Part shown: in pieces, positions 48,238-57,865 of the stretch
Position numbering within the stretch: the stretch's first letter is position 1
Layout: each line of letters opens with the position of its first letter
Made by a program: the position numbers and the translations under genes
The notes under the pieces: model-generated
The model's input: only the letters and a program-made list of their open reading frames with translations
Told to the model about the DNA's origin: nothing
Database searches by the model: none
Origin: Lysobacterales bacterium
GTDB taxonomy: Bacteria > Pseudomonadota > Gammaproteobacteria > Xanthomonadales > SZUA-36
Assembly (NCBI GenBank): GCA_013001885.1
Contig: JABDLD010000016.1
Coordinates: 18,371-82,370 of the forward strand
Length of the DNA stretch: 64,000 nucleotides
Direction: 5' to 3'

Positions 48238-50040
48238 ATGGACCAGAATCGAATACGTAATTTTTCAATCATCGCCCACGTCGATCACGGCAAATCGACG
48301 CTGGCCGATCGATTCATCCAGATATGCGGCGGACTGACCGAGAGGGAAATGGAAAGCCAGGTTCTGGATTCCATGGAACTGGAGCGGGAAAGAGGCATTA
48401 CGATCAAGGCGCAGAGCGTGACGTTGGATTACAAGGCCCGGGACGGCAAGACCTACAAACTCAACTTCATCGACACCCCCGGGCATGTAGATTTTTCCTA
48501 CGAAGTCTCACGTTCACTGGCAGCCTGCGAGGGCGCGCTGCTGGTAGTCGACGCTGCGCAGGGTGTTGAAGCGCAGAGTGTGGCCAACTGCTACACCGCG
48601 GTTGAACTGGGCCTTGAAGTGATACCGGTCCTGAACAAGATCGATCTGCCGTCGGCAGAGCCAGAGCGGGTGAAGCAGGAAATCGAAGACATTATCGGCA
48701 TCGAAGCCGCAGACGCGCTGAGCGTCAGCGCTAAGACCGGCGAAGGGATTGAAGATGTGCTCGAAGCGATGGTGCACGGCATTCCCCATCCGGAAGGAAA
48801 TATCGATGCGCCCTTCAAGGCGCTTATCGTGGATTCCTGGTTCGATAATTATCTGGGCATCGTGTCGCTGGTCCGCGTTGTCGACGGGTCGATTGCAAAG
48901 GGCCAGAAAGTCAAAATCATGTCGTCCGGGAATCAGCACCAGGTGGAGCAGGTTGGCGTGTTCACGCCGAAGCGCAAAGTAAGGGACCGGATCGCGGCCG
49001 GCGAGGTCGGTTTCCTGGTTGCCGGTATCAAGGACGTTCACGGAGCGCCGGTTGGCGATACGATCACGCTGGCGAAAGACGGTGCGGAAAGACCTTTGCC
49101 GGGATTCAAAACGTTGCAGCCAAGAGTTTTTGCCGGGCTGTTTCCAACGGATGCCGACGATTATCCGAACCTGAGAGAAGCGCTGGACCGGTTGCAGCTG
49201 AACGACGCGGCCCTGCAGTTCGAGCCGGAGACGTCAGCGGCACTGGGGTTTGGATTCAGATGTGGCTTCCTCGGCCTGCTGCATATGGATATCGTCCAGG
49301 AACGCCTCGAGCGCGAATATAGTGTCGATCTGATCACCACCGCGCCTACCGTGATTTATGAGGTTGAGGTCAGCGGCGGTGAAGTCATCAGCCTGGAAAA
49401 CCCCGCGAAGCTCCCTGAAGCCAACCAGATCGCCGAAATCCGTGAGCCGATCATCGAGGCCAATATTTTGGTGCCGCAGGACTTCGTCGGAGCTGTCATT
49501 GGTCTGTGCGAAGAAAAGCGCGGAACGCAAAGAGCCATGCAGTATGTCGGCAACCAGGTCACGATCCGCTACGAGTTGCCGCTGTCCGAGGTCGTTTTGG
49601 ATTTTTTTGACCGGCTGAAGTCCGTGAGCCGCGGCTACGCATCTTTTGACTATCACTTCCTGCGTTTTCAGGAAGGTCCGTTCGTCCGGGTTGACGTGTT
49701 GATCAACGGAGAAAGGGTAGACGCGCTCTCTCTTATTGTTCACCGTGAATTGGCGCAACGGCGCGGGCGCGATCTGGCGGTGAAAATGAAAGAACTGATT
49801 CCACGGCAGATGTTCGACGTGGCTATACAGTCGGCAATCGGCTCGCAGGTCATTGCCCGCACGACCGTAAAGGCATTGCGCAAGAACGTAACGGCGAAGT
49901 GCTATGGCGGTGACGTAACACGCAAGCGCAAGTTGCTGGAAAAGCAGAAGGCCGGCAAGAAACGGATGAAACAGGTGGGCCGGGTAGAAATTCCCCAGGA
50001 GGCGTTTTTAGCGGTACTGCAACAGGACAACAAGAAATAG
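48238..50040 (+). CDS. lepA: elongation factor 4 (LepA)
   Basis: Ribosome-binding GTPase, important for translation and assembly of 30S subunits in some conditions. 600 residues, the usual length. G1 [19 protein letters not shown]2 [13 protein letters not shown]3 [15 protein letters not shown]4 [13 protein letters not shown], then domain II, EF-G-like domains, and the LepA-specific C-terminal domain with [20 protein letters not shown] and [20 protein letters not shown]. Followed by lepB after 9 bases, the conserved order. Confidence 0.98.
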   Translation: MDQNRIRNFSIIAHVDHGKSTLADRFIQICGGLTEREMESQVLDSMELERERGITIKAQSVTLDYKARDGKTYKLNFIDTPGHVDFSYEVSRSLAACEGALLVVDAAQGVEAQSVANCYTAVELGLEVIPVLNKIDLPSAEPERVKQEIEDIIGIEAADALSVSAKTGEGIEDVLEAMVHGIPHPEGNIDAPFKALIVDSWFDNYLGIVSLVRVVDGSIAKGQKVKIMSSGNQHQVEQVGVFTPKRKVRDRIAAGEVGFLVAGIKDVHGAPVGDTITLAKDGAERPLPGFKTLQPRVFAGLFPTDADDYPNLREALDRLQLNDAALQFEPETSAALGFGFRCGFLGLLHMDIVQERLEREYSVDLITTAPTVIYEVEVSGGEVISLENPAKLPEANQIAEIREPIIEANILVPQDFVGAVIGLCEEKRGTQRAMQYVGNQVTIRYELPLSEVVLDFFDRLKSVSRGYASFDYHFLRFQEGPFVRVDVLINGERVDALSLIVHRELAQRRGRDLAVKMKELIPRQMFDVAIQSAIGSQVIARTTVKALRKNVTAKCYGGDVTRKRKLLEKQKAGKKRMKQVGRVEIPQEAFLAVLQQDNKK

Positions 50041-50049
50041 GATGACAAG

Positions 50050-50850
50050 ATGAAACCGGATTTTTCGCTGTTACTGGTCGTGCTGACCTCGTTGACCGGG
50101 CTGATATGGTTGTTTGACAGCCTGTTCTTGAAACGGCGCAGGATGGACCGCGCTGTTCAGAAGAGTATTGAGCGCCCGAGAGATCCGGTGATCATCGAGT
50201 ACTCACGGTCGCTGTTTCCGGTATTGCTGATTGTGTTGCTGTTCCGCTCTTTCCTGTTTGAACCCTTCAAAATTCCTTCGGGCTCGATGATCCCGACCCT
50301 GCTCGTTGGCGATTTCATCGTCGTGAACAAGTATGCCTATGGCCTCAGGTTACCCGTGACGCACACAAAAATGGTCCCGATTGGCGAACCTCAGCGCGGG
50401 GATGTCGTCGTGTTCCGTTACCCGGTAGACCCCAGGGTGAATTTTATCAAGCGCCTGATCGGCCTGCCGGGAGATACGATTTCCTACCGCAACAAACAGC
50501 TTTACGTGAATGGCGAAAAAGTGGGCGCTGAACCGCGGGGTCATTACGGTAGCAGCGAAGTCAAGTGCACGACGCCGCGGCCTGACGCCATGCGCCTGAC
50601 CGAGACATTAGGAAGCGTCAGCCACGACATCCTGCTGCATGCCGGATCCGGCAGCAGGGATGGGCAATGGCAGGTGCCCGAAGGCCACTATTTCGTGATG
50701 GGAGATAACCGGGATCGCAGTAATGACAGCCGTGAATGGGGTTTCGTTCCGGATGAAAATCTGATGGGGCGGGCCGTAGGAATCTGGCTGAATTTCGACT
50801 ACAAGAAGGGGTGCGGAGACCTCTCGAGAGTAGGCAGTGGAATCGAGTAA
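50050..50850 (+). CDS. lepB: signal peptidase I
   Basis: Inner-membrane protease that removes signal peptides from exported proteins. 266 residues. Two N-terminal TMs (FSLLLVVLTSLTGLIWLFDS and LFPVLLIVLLFRSFLF). Catalytic Ser in IPSGSMIPTLLVGDFIVVNK (about residue 82) and Lys in FRYPVDPRVNFIKRLIGLPG (about residue 134); the C-terminal box is HYFVMGDNRDRSNDSREWGF. Downstream is DUF4845, as usual. A possible promoter box TATAGT lies at 50887-50892 after this gene. Confidence 0.96.
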   Translation: MKPDFSLLLVVLTSLTGLIWLFDSLFLKRRRMDRAVQKSIERPRDPVIIEYSRSLFPVLLIVLLFRSFLFEPFKIPSGSMIPTLLVGDFIVVNKYAYGLRLPVTHTKMVPIGEPQRGDVVVFRYPVDPRVNFIKRLIGLPGDTISYRNKQLYVNGEKVGAEPRGHYGSSEVKCTTPRPDAMRLTETLGSVSHDILLHAGSGSRDGQWQVPEGHYFVMGDNRDRSNDSREWGFVPDENLMGRAVGIWLNFDYKKGCGDLSRVGSGIE

Positions 50851-50923
50851 GACAAATTCCTGTTTTTCCAAGGCGCCCGGAAGCGCTATAGTACGCGTGT
50901 CCACTCAACAAGGAAGAAGGTGA

Positions 50924-51301
50924 ATGCAGATGAAAATTCGTAAACAAGGCGGGCTCACACTTATCGGATTTTTGATCGTGCTTACGGTTACTTTGTTCTT
51001 CGCGTACGCTGGAATGCGAGTGATCCCCATGTATCTCGAATATCACGCGTTGACCAACGCTATGGACTTGCTGAAAGACGACCCATCTGCCGCGAAATTG
51101 ACTCCGAGCCAGATCAAGAACAAGATCCAGATGAGCCTGTGGGCCAGTTATGCCAGTGACAACATCAAGCCGAATCATGTGCGGATTTCAAAGAAAAGCG
51201 ATGGCGTCAACGTGCGGGTCGCTTATGAAGTGCGAAAGCCTTTTCTCGGCAATATTGACATCGTCGGCAAATTTGACCGAACCGTGGTTCTGAGAAAATG
51301 A
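50924..51301 (+). CDS. DUF4845 membrane protein
   Basis: 125 residues with one N-terminal TM (GGLTLIGFLIVLTVTLFFAY), which resembles the start of a type IV pilin, and a small periplasmic domain: MRVIPMYLEYHALTNAMDLL, NVRVAYEVRKPFLGNIDIVG. The family is always found between lepB and rnc in many gammaproteobacteria, but its role is unknown. Ribosome binding site AGGAAGAAGG. The rnc GTG follows one base after its stop. Confidence 0.85.
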   Translation: MQMKIRKQGGLTLIGFLIVLTVTLFFAYAGMRVIPMYLEYHALTNAMDLLKDDPSAAKLTPSQIKNKIQMSLWASYASDNIKPNHVRISKKSDGVNVRVAYEVRKPFLGNIDIVGKFDRTVVLRK

Positions 51302-51302
51302 T

Positions 51303-51977
51303 GTGAAGAATTCTGTGGCCGGAATCGATTACCGGTTCACCCATCCGGATTTGCTCCAGCAAGCCTTAACGCACCGGAGCCTCGGTTCCCGCAACAATGA
51401 ACGGCTGGAATTCCTGGGCGACAGCGTGCTCAACCTGGTCGTAACGTCCCGTCTTTTTGAACTCAAGCCTGACGCGCCGGAGGGGGACCTGAGCCGCATG
51501 CGCGCCCGGTTGGTCAGGGGCACCAGCCTGGCGGATATAGCCTCCGGTCTCGGGCTTGGAAAATACCTGAACCTGGGCGGGGGAGAGCTGAAATCGGGCG
51601 GGTTTCGCCGCGCCTCGATCCTGGCCGATGCTTTTGAAGCTTTACTAGGAGCCATTTTTCTTGATGGAGGTTTCGAGGCAAGCAAAAGTGTTGTTGTCGA
51701 GCTTTTTGACCCCTTGATCGAGCGTCTTCCCGACGCGGAAGAATTGAAGGACCCGAAAACCCGCTTACAGGAGTGGCTGCAGGCGCAGTCCAGGCCTATT
51801 CCCGAATACGAATTGCAGCGCGAAGAAGGCGCGGACCACGCCAAGAAGTTTCACGTCAGCTGCAGGCTTCCCGATGACGGCACCATGGTTGAAGCATCGG
51901 GCAGCAGCAGGAGAAAGGCCGAGCAGGCGGCCGCCACGACTGTGCTGCAGTTGCTGCAGGAGAAACGAGCGGTATGA
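51303..51977 (+). CDS. rnc: ribonuclease III
   Basis: Double-strand-specific RNase for rRNA and mRNA processing. 224 residues, GTG start. Catalytic domain with signature NERLEFLGDSVLNLVVTSRL (about residues 36-55) and ASILADAFEALLGAIFLDGG; C-terminal double-stranded RNA-binding domain from about residue 152 (DPKTRLQEWLQAQSRPIPEY, SSRRKAEQAAATTVLQLLQE). Overlaps era by 4 bases (ATGA), as in most relatives. Confidence 0.97.
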   Translation: MKNSVAGIDYRFTHPDLLQQALTHRSLGSRNNERLEFLGDSVLNLVVTSRLFELKPDAPEGDLSRMRARLVRGTSLADIASGLGLGKYLNLGGGELKSGGFRRASILADAFEALLGAIFLDGGFEASKSVVVELFDPLIERLPDAEELKDPKTRLQEWLQAQSRPIPEYELQREEGADHAKKFHVSCRLPDDGTMVEASGSSRRKAEQAAATTVLQLLQEKRAV

Positions 51978-52906
51978 CCGGCCTCAGTATCGAAGACTTT
52001 TTGCAGGAGGAGGGTGACTTCCGTTGTGGCTATGTCGCTTTGATCGGTCGTCCCAACGTCGGCAAATCCACGTTGATGAACCGGTTTCTCGGACAGAAAT
52101 TGAGCATCGTGACGGCCAAACCGCAAACAACAAGACAACGTATCGCCGGCATTAAAACGACTGGCGAGGGCCAGATCGTCTACGTTGATACACCGGGCAT
52201 TCACCTGGCCGCCCGGCGCGCCCTCAACCGTTACATGAACCGCATTGCCCATGCCTGTTTCCACGAGGTCGATCTGATCCTGTTCCTGATCGAGGCCGGC
52301 CGCTGGACCCGGCAGGACGAGCACGTGGCGCGTTCGCTGGAATCGGTAAACGTGCCGGTATTCCTGGTCATCAATAAGATTGATCTCGTTCCGGATAAAT
52401 CCCGGCTGCTTCAATTCCTGGAAAAAGAAGTAAAAACGGACAGGTTTTCCGAGGTCTTCCTGGTCGCCGCCCGAACGGGAGACGGTGTTGAAGACCTGGA
52501 AAAGAAAATCATCGGGTTGCTGCCCTTTTCGCGTCCTTTTTACGACGAGGACCAATTTACCGACCGCAGCGAGCGCTTTTTGGCAGCAGAGTTGATCCGC
52601 GAGCAGTTGATGCTCAGGCTGCACCAGGAGTTGCCTTATTCACTGACCGTGGAAATCGAGGAATTCAAGCGCAAGGACGGTCTGCTCAGAATCGGTGCGA
52701 TCGTTTGGGTGGAACGAGAGGGCCAAAAGCAGATCGTGATCGGCAAGGGCGGTGACGTGCTGAAGTTCGTTGGAACAGAGGCTCGCCGCGCCCTGCAGTC
52801 GCTGTTTGACGAAAAAGTTTTCGTCCGGTTATGGGTCAAGGTCAGCCGTGATTGGTCCGACAATGAGCGCGCCCTGCGCCAGTTCGGATACGACGAGCAA
52901 AGTTAA
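51974..52906 (+). CDS. era: GTPase Era
   Basis: GTP-binding 16S rRNA maturation and 30S assembly factor. 310 residues. G1 ALIGRPNVGKSTLMNRF, G2 AKPQTTRQRIAG, G3 YVDTPGIH, G4 LVINKIDLVPDK; C-terminal KH domain with GAIVWVEREGQKQIVIGKGG and WVKVSRDWSDNERALRQFGY. Located between rnc and recO, in the common operon; recO follows after 6 bases. Confidence 0.98.
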   Translation: MTGLSIEDFLQEEGDFRCGYVALIGRPNVGKSTLMNRFLGQKLSIVTAKPQTTRQRIAGIKTTGEGQIVYVDTPGIHLAARRALNRYMNRIAHACFHEVDLILFLIEAGRWTRQDEHVARSLESVNVPVFLVINKIDLVPDKSRLLQFLEKEVKTDRFSEVFLVAARTGDGVEDLEKKIIGLLPFSRPFYDEDQFTDRSERFLAAELIREQLMLRLHQELPYSLTVEIEEFKRKDGLLRIGAIVWVEREGQKQIVIGKGGDVLKFVGTEARRALQSLFDEKVFVRLWVKVSRDWSDNERALRQFGYDEQS

Positions 52907-52912
52907 ATCCGG

Positions 52913-53608
52913 ATGCGTGTTTCACTGGAACCTTCGTATGTCCTGCACGCCAGGCCCTTCCAGGAGAGCAGCCTGCTGATAGAAGCGCTCAGCCGCTCCC
53001 ATGGTCGTGTCGGACTGGTCGCACGCGGCGCCAGGGGTGTCCGTTCCCGCTGGAAAGGAGTGTTGCAGCCATTCAGGCCGTTGTTGCTGAGCTGGAGCCA
53101 GAAAGGCGAGCTGGGTACGCTCACCGCTGCAGACCAGGTAGCTTCTCCGCCTCCTCTGGCGGGTGAGTCGCTGTTTTGTGGTTTGTACGCAAACGAACTG
53201 ACTACCCGATTCCTGCAGAGGTCCGATCCGCATCCGGGATTGTTCGAACGTTATCGTCAGCTGGTGGCCGAGCTGGCAGTCGGCGATCCTGCGCAACCCG
53301 CATTGCGGATTTATGAACTGCAGCTGCTGCAGGCTGCTGGTTTTGGCCTTCAGCTGGAGCATGAATTCGGAACATCCGATCCGGTCAGGGAAGACGCGTG
53401 GTATCGGTACGTTCCTGAATCCGGACCGAAGCTTCGGAAGTACGAGGAGGACAGGGCCGGTGAACTGATTTCCGGCGCCGCCCTTCTGGGGTTAAAATCA
53501 GGCCAGATCGAGGATCGTCACCTGAAGGAGCTAAAAGCGCTGATGCGCCGGCTGATCCGGTTTTACCTCGGCGATAAACCACTTAAGTCCCAATCACTTT
53601 TTCATTGA
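52913..53608 (+). CDS. recO: DNA repair protein RecO
   Basis: Mediator of RecF-pathway recombination, helping RecA load on SSB-coated DNA. 231 residues. N-terminal OB fold: [20 protein letters not shown] and [20 protein letters not shown]; helical C-terminus with [20 protein letters not shown] and the end helix [20 protein letters not shown]. The zinc-finger cysteines of some RecO proteins are absent, as in E. coli. Followed by pdxJ after 19 bases. Confidence 0.94.
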   Translation: MRVSLEPSYVLHARPFQESSLLIEALSRSHGRVGLVARGARGVRSRWKGVLQPFRPLLLSWSQKGELGTLTAADQVASPPPLAGESLFCGLYANELTTRFLQRSDPHPGLFERYRQLVAELAVGDPAQPALRIYELQLLQAAGFGLQLEHEFGTSDPVREDAWYRYVPESGPKLRKYEEDRAGELISGAALLGLKSGQIEDRHLKELKALMRRLIRFYLGDKPLKSQSLFH

Positions 53609-53627
53609 TCATTCAAAGGTCTTAACT

Positions 53628-54347
53628 ATGTCAGTACTCCTTGGCGTCAATATCGATCACGTTGCTACCGTCCGGCAAGCGCGGGGCACAGATTATCCCT
53701 CGGTCATCCAGGCCTCGGAGCTAGCGGAGAATGCCGGCGCGGACTCGATTACCGTGCATTTGCGTGAAGATCGCCGGCACATACAGGATGAAGACGTTCG
53801 GGGCCTCTGCGCAAATACCCAAACCCGGATTAACCTCGAAATGGCTGTGACCCCGGAAATGCTGGCCATCGCGCTCGATCGAAGGCCGGCGGATGTCTGT
53901 TTGGTGCCGGAAAAGCGCGAAGAACTGACCACCGAGGGTGGACTGGACGTCGTTGCCAATTTCAACGCGGTTGCCGCTGCGGTGGCCCAACTGGACCAGG
54001 CCGGGATCCGGACTTCACTCTTCATAGATCCTGACCGCGAACAACTGGAAGCTTCGCAGCAGGCCGGCGCGCCTGTCGTGGAGCTGCACACGGGAACCTA
54101 TGCCGAGGCGAAAGGCGCCGTGCGGAAGCAGGAACTGAAGCGTCTGCGGGTGGCCTGTCTGCTCGGCCACGAAGCGGGATTGATTATCAATGCCGGACAC
54201 GGACTGCACCTTGAAAACGTTCAGGATGTCGCACGCCTGCCGCACATGAACGAATTGAATATTGGCCACTCGATCATCGCACGGGCGATTTTCGTTGGTC
54301 TGGAAAATGCTGTCAGAGAGATGAAGGAAAGAATTCTTTCGTCCTGA
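53628..54347 (+). CDS. pdxJ: pyridoxine 5'-phosphate synthase
   Basis: Last step of the DXP-dependent vitamin B6 pathway: joins 1-deoxyxylulose 5-phosphate and 3-amino-2-oxopropyl phosphate. 239 residues, TIM barrel. Motifs: [40 protein letters not shown], the catalytic Glu in [24 protein letters not shown] segment ([20 protein letters not shown]), [13 protein letters not shown], and [11 protein letters not shown]. It ends the lepA-to-pdxJ block; the convergent response regulator gene ends 8 bases later. Confidence 0.97.
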   Translation: MSVLLGVNIDHVATVRQARGTDYPSVIQASELAENAGADSITVHLREDRRHIQDEDVRGLCANTQTRINLEMAVTPEMLAIALDRRPADVCLVPEKREELTTEGGLDVVANFNAVAAAVAQLDQAGIRTSLFIDPDREQLEASQQAGAPVVELHTGTYAEAKGAVRKQELKRLRVACLLGHEAGLIINAGHGLHLENVQDVARLPHMNELNIGHSIIARAIFVGLENAVREMKERILSS

Positions 54348-54355
54348 GCGAGTTC

Positions 54356-55111
54356 TTATTGGCCTGTACTTTCGTGCGGCTGCCTGCAAAGGAATTCATG
54401 TGCAGATTCCAGCAAAGTGTAATAAGCAGCAGCCAGGTCCGTCGCGCAAAAATCCTGACGGCATACAGCCGCCATAGCCCTTAAACTGGTTTCAAGCCGG
54501 CTTTCCGAACTCAAGGCAGCTGATGCAATGAGTTGATGAAGTATCGCGGCCACTTCACTTCGGACCATACCTGACACGCAGTGATCCAGTTCAGGCAACC
54601 GCTGTTTCAACTCAGACCTGAAAAGATGCTTCAACTCCTGAAGATCTTCCGTTCCGGACGGTTCCATGATTTGGTTACCTGGGCTGGAGAAAACGGCCGC
54701 CCTCAGCACCGGGCCGGGCACGGGTTTGACCAGCACCCTGTCGATTACGAGCGATTTCAGCAGCTTCTGGTTCAGCCCGGATTCATCACCGGTCAGTATG
54801 ATGACCCTGGGCGACCGGATACCGGCAGGCCACCGGGTGCGGATCAGTCTGATGGTGTCAGTGCCTTCGAGGTCGGGTAATTGCAGATCCATGCAGATGA
54901 CTTGCGGATACCAGCTGAAAGCCAGCTTCAGCGCGATTTTTGCTGTGCTGGCCAGCCGGACTGAGCCAGCGCTCCCGCGCAGCACGGACACCGCGTGCCG
55001 ACAGCTGGCATCGTGGTCATCAACAACCAGGATTCGAATCTTGTCCGGAGCCGTATTGATTTTATTTACCCTCTTTTTTCGGCATGATGAGCGTATGTCA
55101 CAAGCATCCAC
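54356..55111 (-). CDS. orphan response regulator with Hpt-like C-terminal domain
   Basis: 251 residues from a GTG with AGGGGG 6 bases upstream; no other start codon precedes the receiver domain. Receiver at about residues 25-145: acidic pair in ILVVDDHDAS, phospho-Asp in VICMDLQLPDLEG, Thr in VIILTGDES, Lys in RVLVKPVPG. The rest (about 160-245) is helical; AAILHQLIASAALSSESRLE resembles the histidine motif of an Hpt domain, so it may pass phosphate from another protein. No DNA-binding domain and no kinase gene nearby. Its start overlaps the divergent ydbH-like start region by about 17 bases, depending on the latter's start. Confidence 0.8.
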   Translation of the reverse strand: MDACDIRSSCRKKRVNKINTAPDKIRILVVDDHDASCRHAVSVLRGSAGSVRLASTAKIALKLAFSWYPQVICMDLQLPDLEGTDTIRLIRTRWPAGIRSPRVIILTGDESGLNQKLLKSLVIDRVLVKPVPGPVLRAAVFSSPGNQIMEPSGTEDLQELKHLFRSELKQRLPELDHCVSGMVRSEVAAILHQLIASAALSSESRLETSLRAMAAVCRQDFCATDLAAAYYTLLESAHEFLCRQPHESTGQ

Positions 55112-57131
55112 CCATCCCCCTGCTTACAGCATAGACCATATCGAGCGCTACGCTGTCCGCCGCCGGATGCGTCTTTGGCACAGAATGCTTTTTGCGGTAA
55201 TGTTTCTGACGCCGGTTCAGGCGCCGTTGCGGGCTGACTATCCTGAAATCAGGTTCAGTGCGAAAAGTATCCAGCATGAGAAATTCGTTGCCATGGACGC
55301 CCGGGGGGATCTGAGCGGAGAGGGCAAGTTCAGGCTGAGTGCCGCAGAGATCATGGTTGATGGTTTGCTCGACCAGCCTCGCCCGCTGTCCGTAGAGGGG
55401 GACATTGAGCAAGCGTCCTTCCTGGACGTCCAGACGAGCCTGGTGGCCCGTTTACGCTCCGGGAGGTTCAGCGGAAAGCTGGAGTTCAGCCGTCACGCTG
55501 ATGCGCTCTCAGCAACGCTGAGGGTGGCGAGACAGAATCTGGTTTCGTGGAAAGAATGGCCGGAATTACCTCCCGAATTCGACTGGGTGTCCCGAGGTTT
55601 TCTGGACGCGGAGTTCAGTTACCGTCAGCGGGGCGACGCTGCTGCCGAAATCGATGTTCGCCTGGGCGTGACAGACCTCGGATTTGATTCTCCCGATGGC
55701 CGCTTTGCCGGCCAGGGCCTCTCTTTTGACACGACTGTGTCAGCCCGGGCTGAATCCTGGGACTCGCCGGCTGCCAGGGGATCGCTCCAGGCCGGTGAGT
55801 TGCTGCTTGACGATTTCTACCGGGATTTTTCAAGCGGTGGCCTGGAGTTCGCATTCCGTCCCCGCTGGAGCCCGTCTCTCCTGGAACTCGGCGCTATCCG
55901 CCTTACTGACAACCAGTCGCTCGAACTGGAGGGTAGGGCTGAGTTTGGAAACGGTCAGAATGCGGGCGCGTGGAAGCTGGAAATCAGTCAACTGGACCTG
56001 AAGTTTCCGGGAGCGTACGAACGCTACATGGAGCCGGTCGCCGCCGCCTGGACACTGGATGGCCTGGGCCTGACCGGACAGGTCAGTTGGAGCGGGCAAT
56101 GGTCGGGCGGAAACTTTCGTTCCGGCAAACTTCTGATCCGGGATATGAGTATCGTGGATACTCAGCGCCGGCGGTTCGCGCTTACCGGTCTTGAAGCCCA
56201 AATGCACCCCGGTGACCATGAGTTTGATTCCGGGCTCTCCTGGCGGGGATTGCTGTTGGGCCGCATCAACCTGGGTGCGGGTGAAGTTACGCTGGACTCG
56301 GAACCCGGCAAGTTTGCAATCACAGAACCGCTTGCACTGGACGTGCTCGGCGGCCGGATGAATCTGCATCGCCTCGAGGTACTGTTGCCGGGCGGTTCGG
56401 AACAGTCTGAAAATGAGCCGGATATCCAATTGCAGGTGGATATTGAAAACCTCGACATGAAGCAGTTGACCGCTGCGTTTGGCTGGCCGTCGTTTTCGGG
56501 AAAACTGAGCGGGGAAATTCCCGGGGTGCGGCTGGATGACGGCATACTGGAAGTCGATGGAAAGATACGGGTCAATGTTTTCGACGGGCTGATTTCTCTT
56601 GAAGACCTGCGTATTGAACGTCCGTTCGGCGTACTGCCGAGCCTGGCAGGCAATGTCGAGGCCACGAACCTCGACCTGGAGTTGTTGACCGAGACCTTCT
56701 CATTTGGCCAGATTTCCGGTCGTATCGACGGCTACATGCGCGACCTTCGAATGCTGGACTGGAAGCCAGTTGCATTCGATGCCTGGCTCGGCACGCCCCA
56801 GAGCCAGCAGGGCAGCCGCGATATTTCGCGCAAGGCGGTTAACCGGCTGACCACGCTGGGCGGAGGACCGGCGACCACGGCGCTGACCAGTCCCATCATG
56901 CGGCTGTTCAGCAATTTTTCATACAAGCGCCTGGGTTTGGGCTGCAGGATGCAGAACAATGTATGTGATATTCGGGGCCTGAGCGAAGATGCCGTCAGTG
57001 TCCTGATCATGGAAGGCGCCGGAGTGCCGAAAATCACGATTCGTGCCTTCAACCGGAATGTAGACTGGCCGCAATTGCTGGCGCAACTGGCAGCGGCTTC
57101 AGAGGGAGAGTCGATCCGGGTGGGTGATTGA
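55095..57131 (+). CDS. YdbH-like (AsmA-superfamily) lipid transport protein
   Basis: 678 residues as drawn; an ATG at 55167 gives a cleaner N-terminal anchor (RLWHRMLFAVMFLTPVQAP) and would avoid overlap with the divergent gene. After the N-terminal hydrophobic segment, repeated beta-strand stretches form the elongated groove typical of AsmA-like bridges. The C-terminus is the most telling part: MRDLRMLDWKPVAFDAWLGT, SRKAVNRLTTLGGGPATTAL, SYKRLGLGCRMQNNVCDIRG, and FNRNVDWPQLLAQLAAA are the YdbH pattern. YdbH, TamB and YhdP move phospholipids across the periplasm in E. coli. Shorter than E. coli YdbH (879). A YdbL-like lipoprotein gene follows. Confidence 0.8.
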   Translation: MSQASTHPPAYSIDHIERYAVRRRMRLWHRMLFAVMFLTPVQAPLRADYPEIRFSAKSIQHEKFVAMDARGDLSGEGKFRLSAAEIMVDGLLDQPRPLSVEGDIEQASFLDVQTSLVARLRSGRFSGKLEFSRHADALSATLRVARQNLVSWKEWPELPPEFDWVSRGFLDAEFSYRQRGDAAAEIDVRLGVTDLGFDSPDGRFAGQGLSFDTTVSARAESWDSPAARGSLQAGELLLDDFYRDFSSGGLEFAFRPRWSPSLLELGAIRLTDNQSLELEGRAEFGNGQNAGAWKLEISQLDLKFPGAYERYMEPVAAAWTLDGLGLTGQVSWSGQWSGGNFRSGKLLIRDMSIVDTQRRRFALTGLEAQMHPGDHEFDSGLSWRGLLLGRINLGAGEVTLDSEPGKFAITEPLALDVLGGRMNLHRLEVLLPGGSEQSENEPDIQLQVDIENLDMKQLTAAFGWPSFSGKLSGEIPGVRLDDGILEVDGKIRVNVFDGLISLEDLRIERPFGVLPSLAGNVEATNLDLELLTETFSFGQISGRIDGYMRDLRMLDWKPVAFDAWLGTPQSQQGSRDISRKAVNRLTTLGGGPATTALTSPIMRLFSNFSYKRLGLGCRMQNNVCDIRGLSEDAVSVLIMEGAGVPKITIRAFNRNVDWPQLLAQLAAASEGESIRVGD

Positions 57132-57201
57132 TCAATGAATTTAATTCTGTGGCCTGCGGTCTGATAAGATGAGCGCCGGGCTTCCAGTGGAGGAGCACTT
57201 T

Positions 57202-57801
57202 ATGAAACAACTGAACGCAGTCCTGATTTTCGCGGCGCTCATTTTGCTGGGTGCGTGTGTCACGATCAACGTTTACTTTCCCGCGGCGGCGGCGGAGCGT
57301 GCCGCGGAAAAATTCGTCGGTGACGTGCTGGGAGAGCCTAAAGAGGAAGGCTCGCTGCTCAATCCGCTTGAGCGTCAAACCGGATCCGCGATTTACCGGA
57401 TTGCCGGCGCGCTGGACTTTTTGATCTCCGACGCCCAGGCGCAACAAGCTGAAATCGAGATCAACACGCCGCAGATCAATGCGATCAAGGCGCGAATGTC
57501 TGAGCGTCAGAAGCTGCAACTCAACTCCCTGTTTGATGCAGGCGCCATCGGGTTCGGCTCTGACGGTCTGATCATTATTCGCGACCGCTCTGCTGTGTCG
57601 CTGAGTGAACGCCGCAGCCTGGAAAGTGTCGTTGCCGATGAAAACCGCGACCGTAAAGCCGTTTACCGTGAAATAGCGGTGGCGAACGGGCACCCGGAGT
57701 GGGAGCAGGACATCCAGGAGACCTTCGGCAGAGAATGGGTTCGTAACGCCCGCAAAGGCTGGTATTACCAGGACTCCAGCGGAGCCTGGCGACAGAAATA
57801 G
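57202..57801 (+). CDS. DUF1318 lipoprotein combining YnbE-like and YdbL-like parts
   Basis: 199 residues from the ATG with a very good GGAGGAG site. Signal peptide with lipobox LLGAC (Cys about residue 19), then VTINVYFPAAAAERAAEKFV, a strand-forming segment reminiscent of the small lipoprotein YnbE, and a YdbL/DUF1318 domain from about residue 85 (LNSLFDAGAIGFGSDGLIII, SVVADENRDRKAVYREIAVA, GKWY-type end WVRNARKGWYYQDSSG). In E. coli ydbH, ynbE and ydbL are separate neighbours; no separate ynbE is seen here. Probably the outer-membrane partner of the upstream YdbH-like protein. Confidence 0.8.
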   Translation: MKQLNAVLIFAALILLGACVTINVYFPAAAAERAAEKFVGDVLGEPKEEGSLLNPLERQTGSAIYRIAGALDFLISDAQAQQAEIEINTPQINAIKARMSERQKLQLNSLFDAGAIGFGSDGLIIIRDRSAVSLSERRSLESVVADENRDRKAVYREIAVANGHPEWEQDIQETFGREWVRNARKGWYYQDSSGAWRQK

Positions 57802-57820
57802 GTCATCCTGAATAATAACG

Positions 57821-57854
57821 GCGGCCGGGTCATGCAGCCCGGTCGCTTTTTTTT
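57821..57854 (+). terminator. intrinsic terminator after the ydbH-ydbL pair
   Basis: Stem GCGGCCGGG / CCCGGTCGC (57821-57829 and 57838-57846; one G-U pair) with an 8-base loop, followed by eight T's (57847-57854). It stands only 11 bases before the rlmD start codon. Confidence 0.8.
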
Positions 57855-57865
57855 GAGAGCGTTTT

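Noticed and set aside
54666..55094. 143-codon upstream extension of the ydbH-like frame
   Set aside because: It lies antisense to the response regulator receiver domain and matches nothing; the protein most likely starts at 55095 or 55167.
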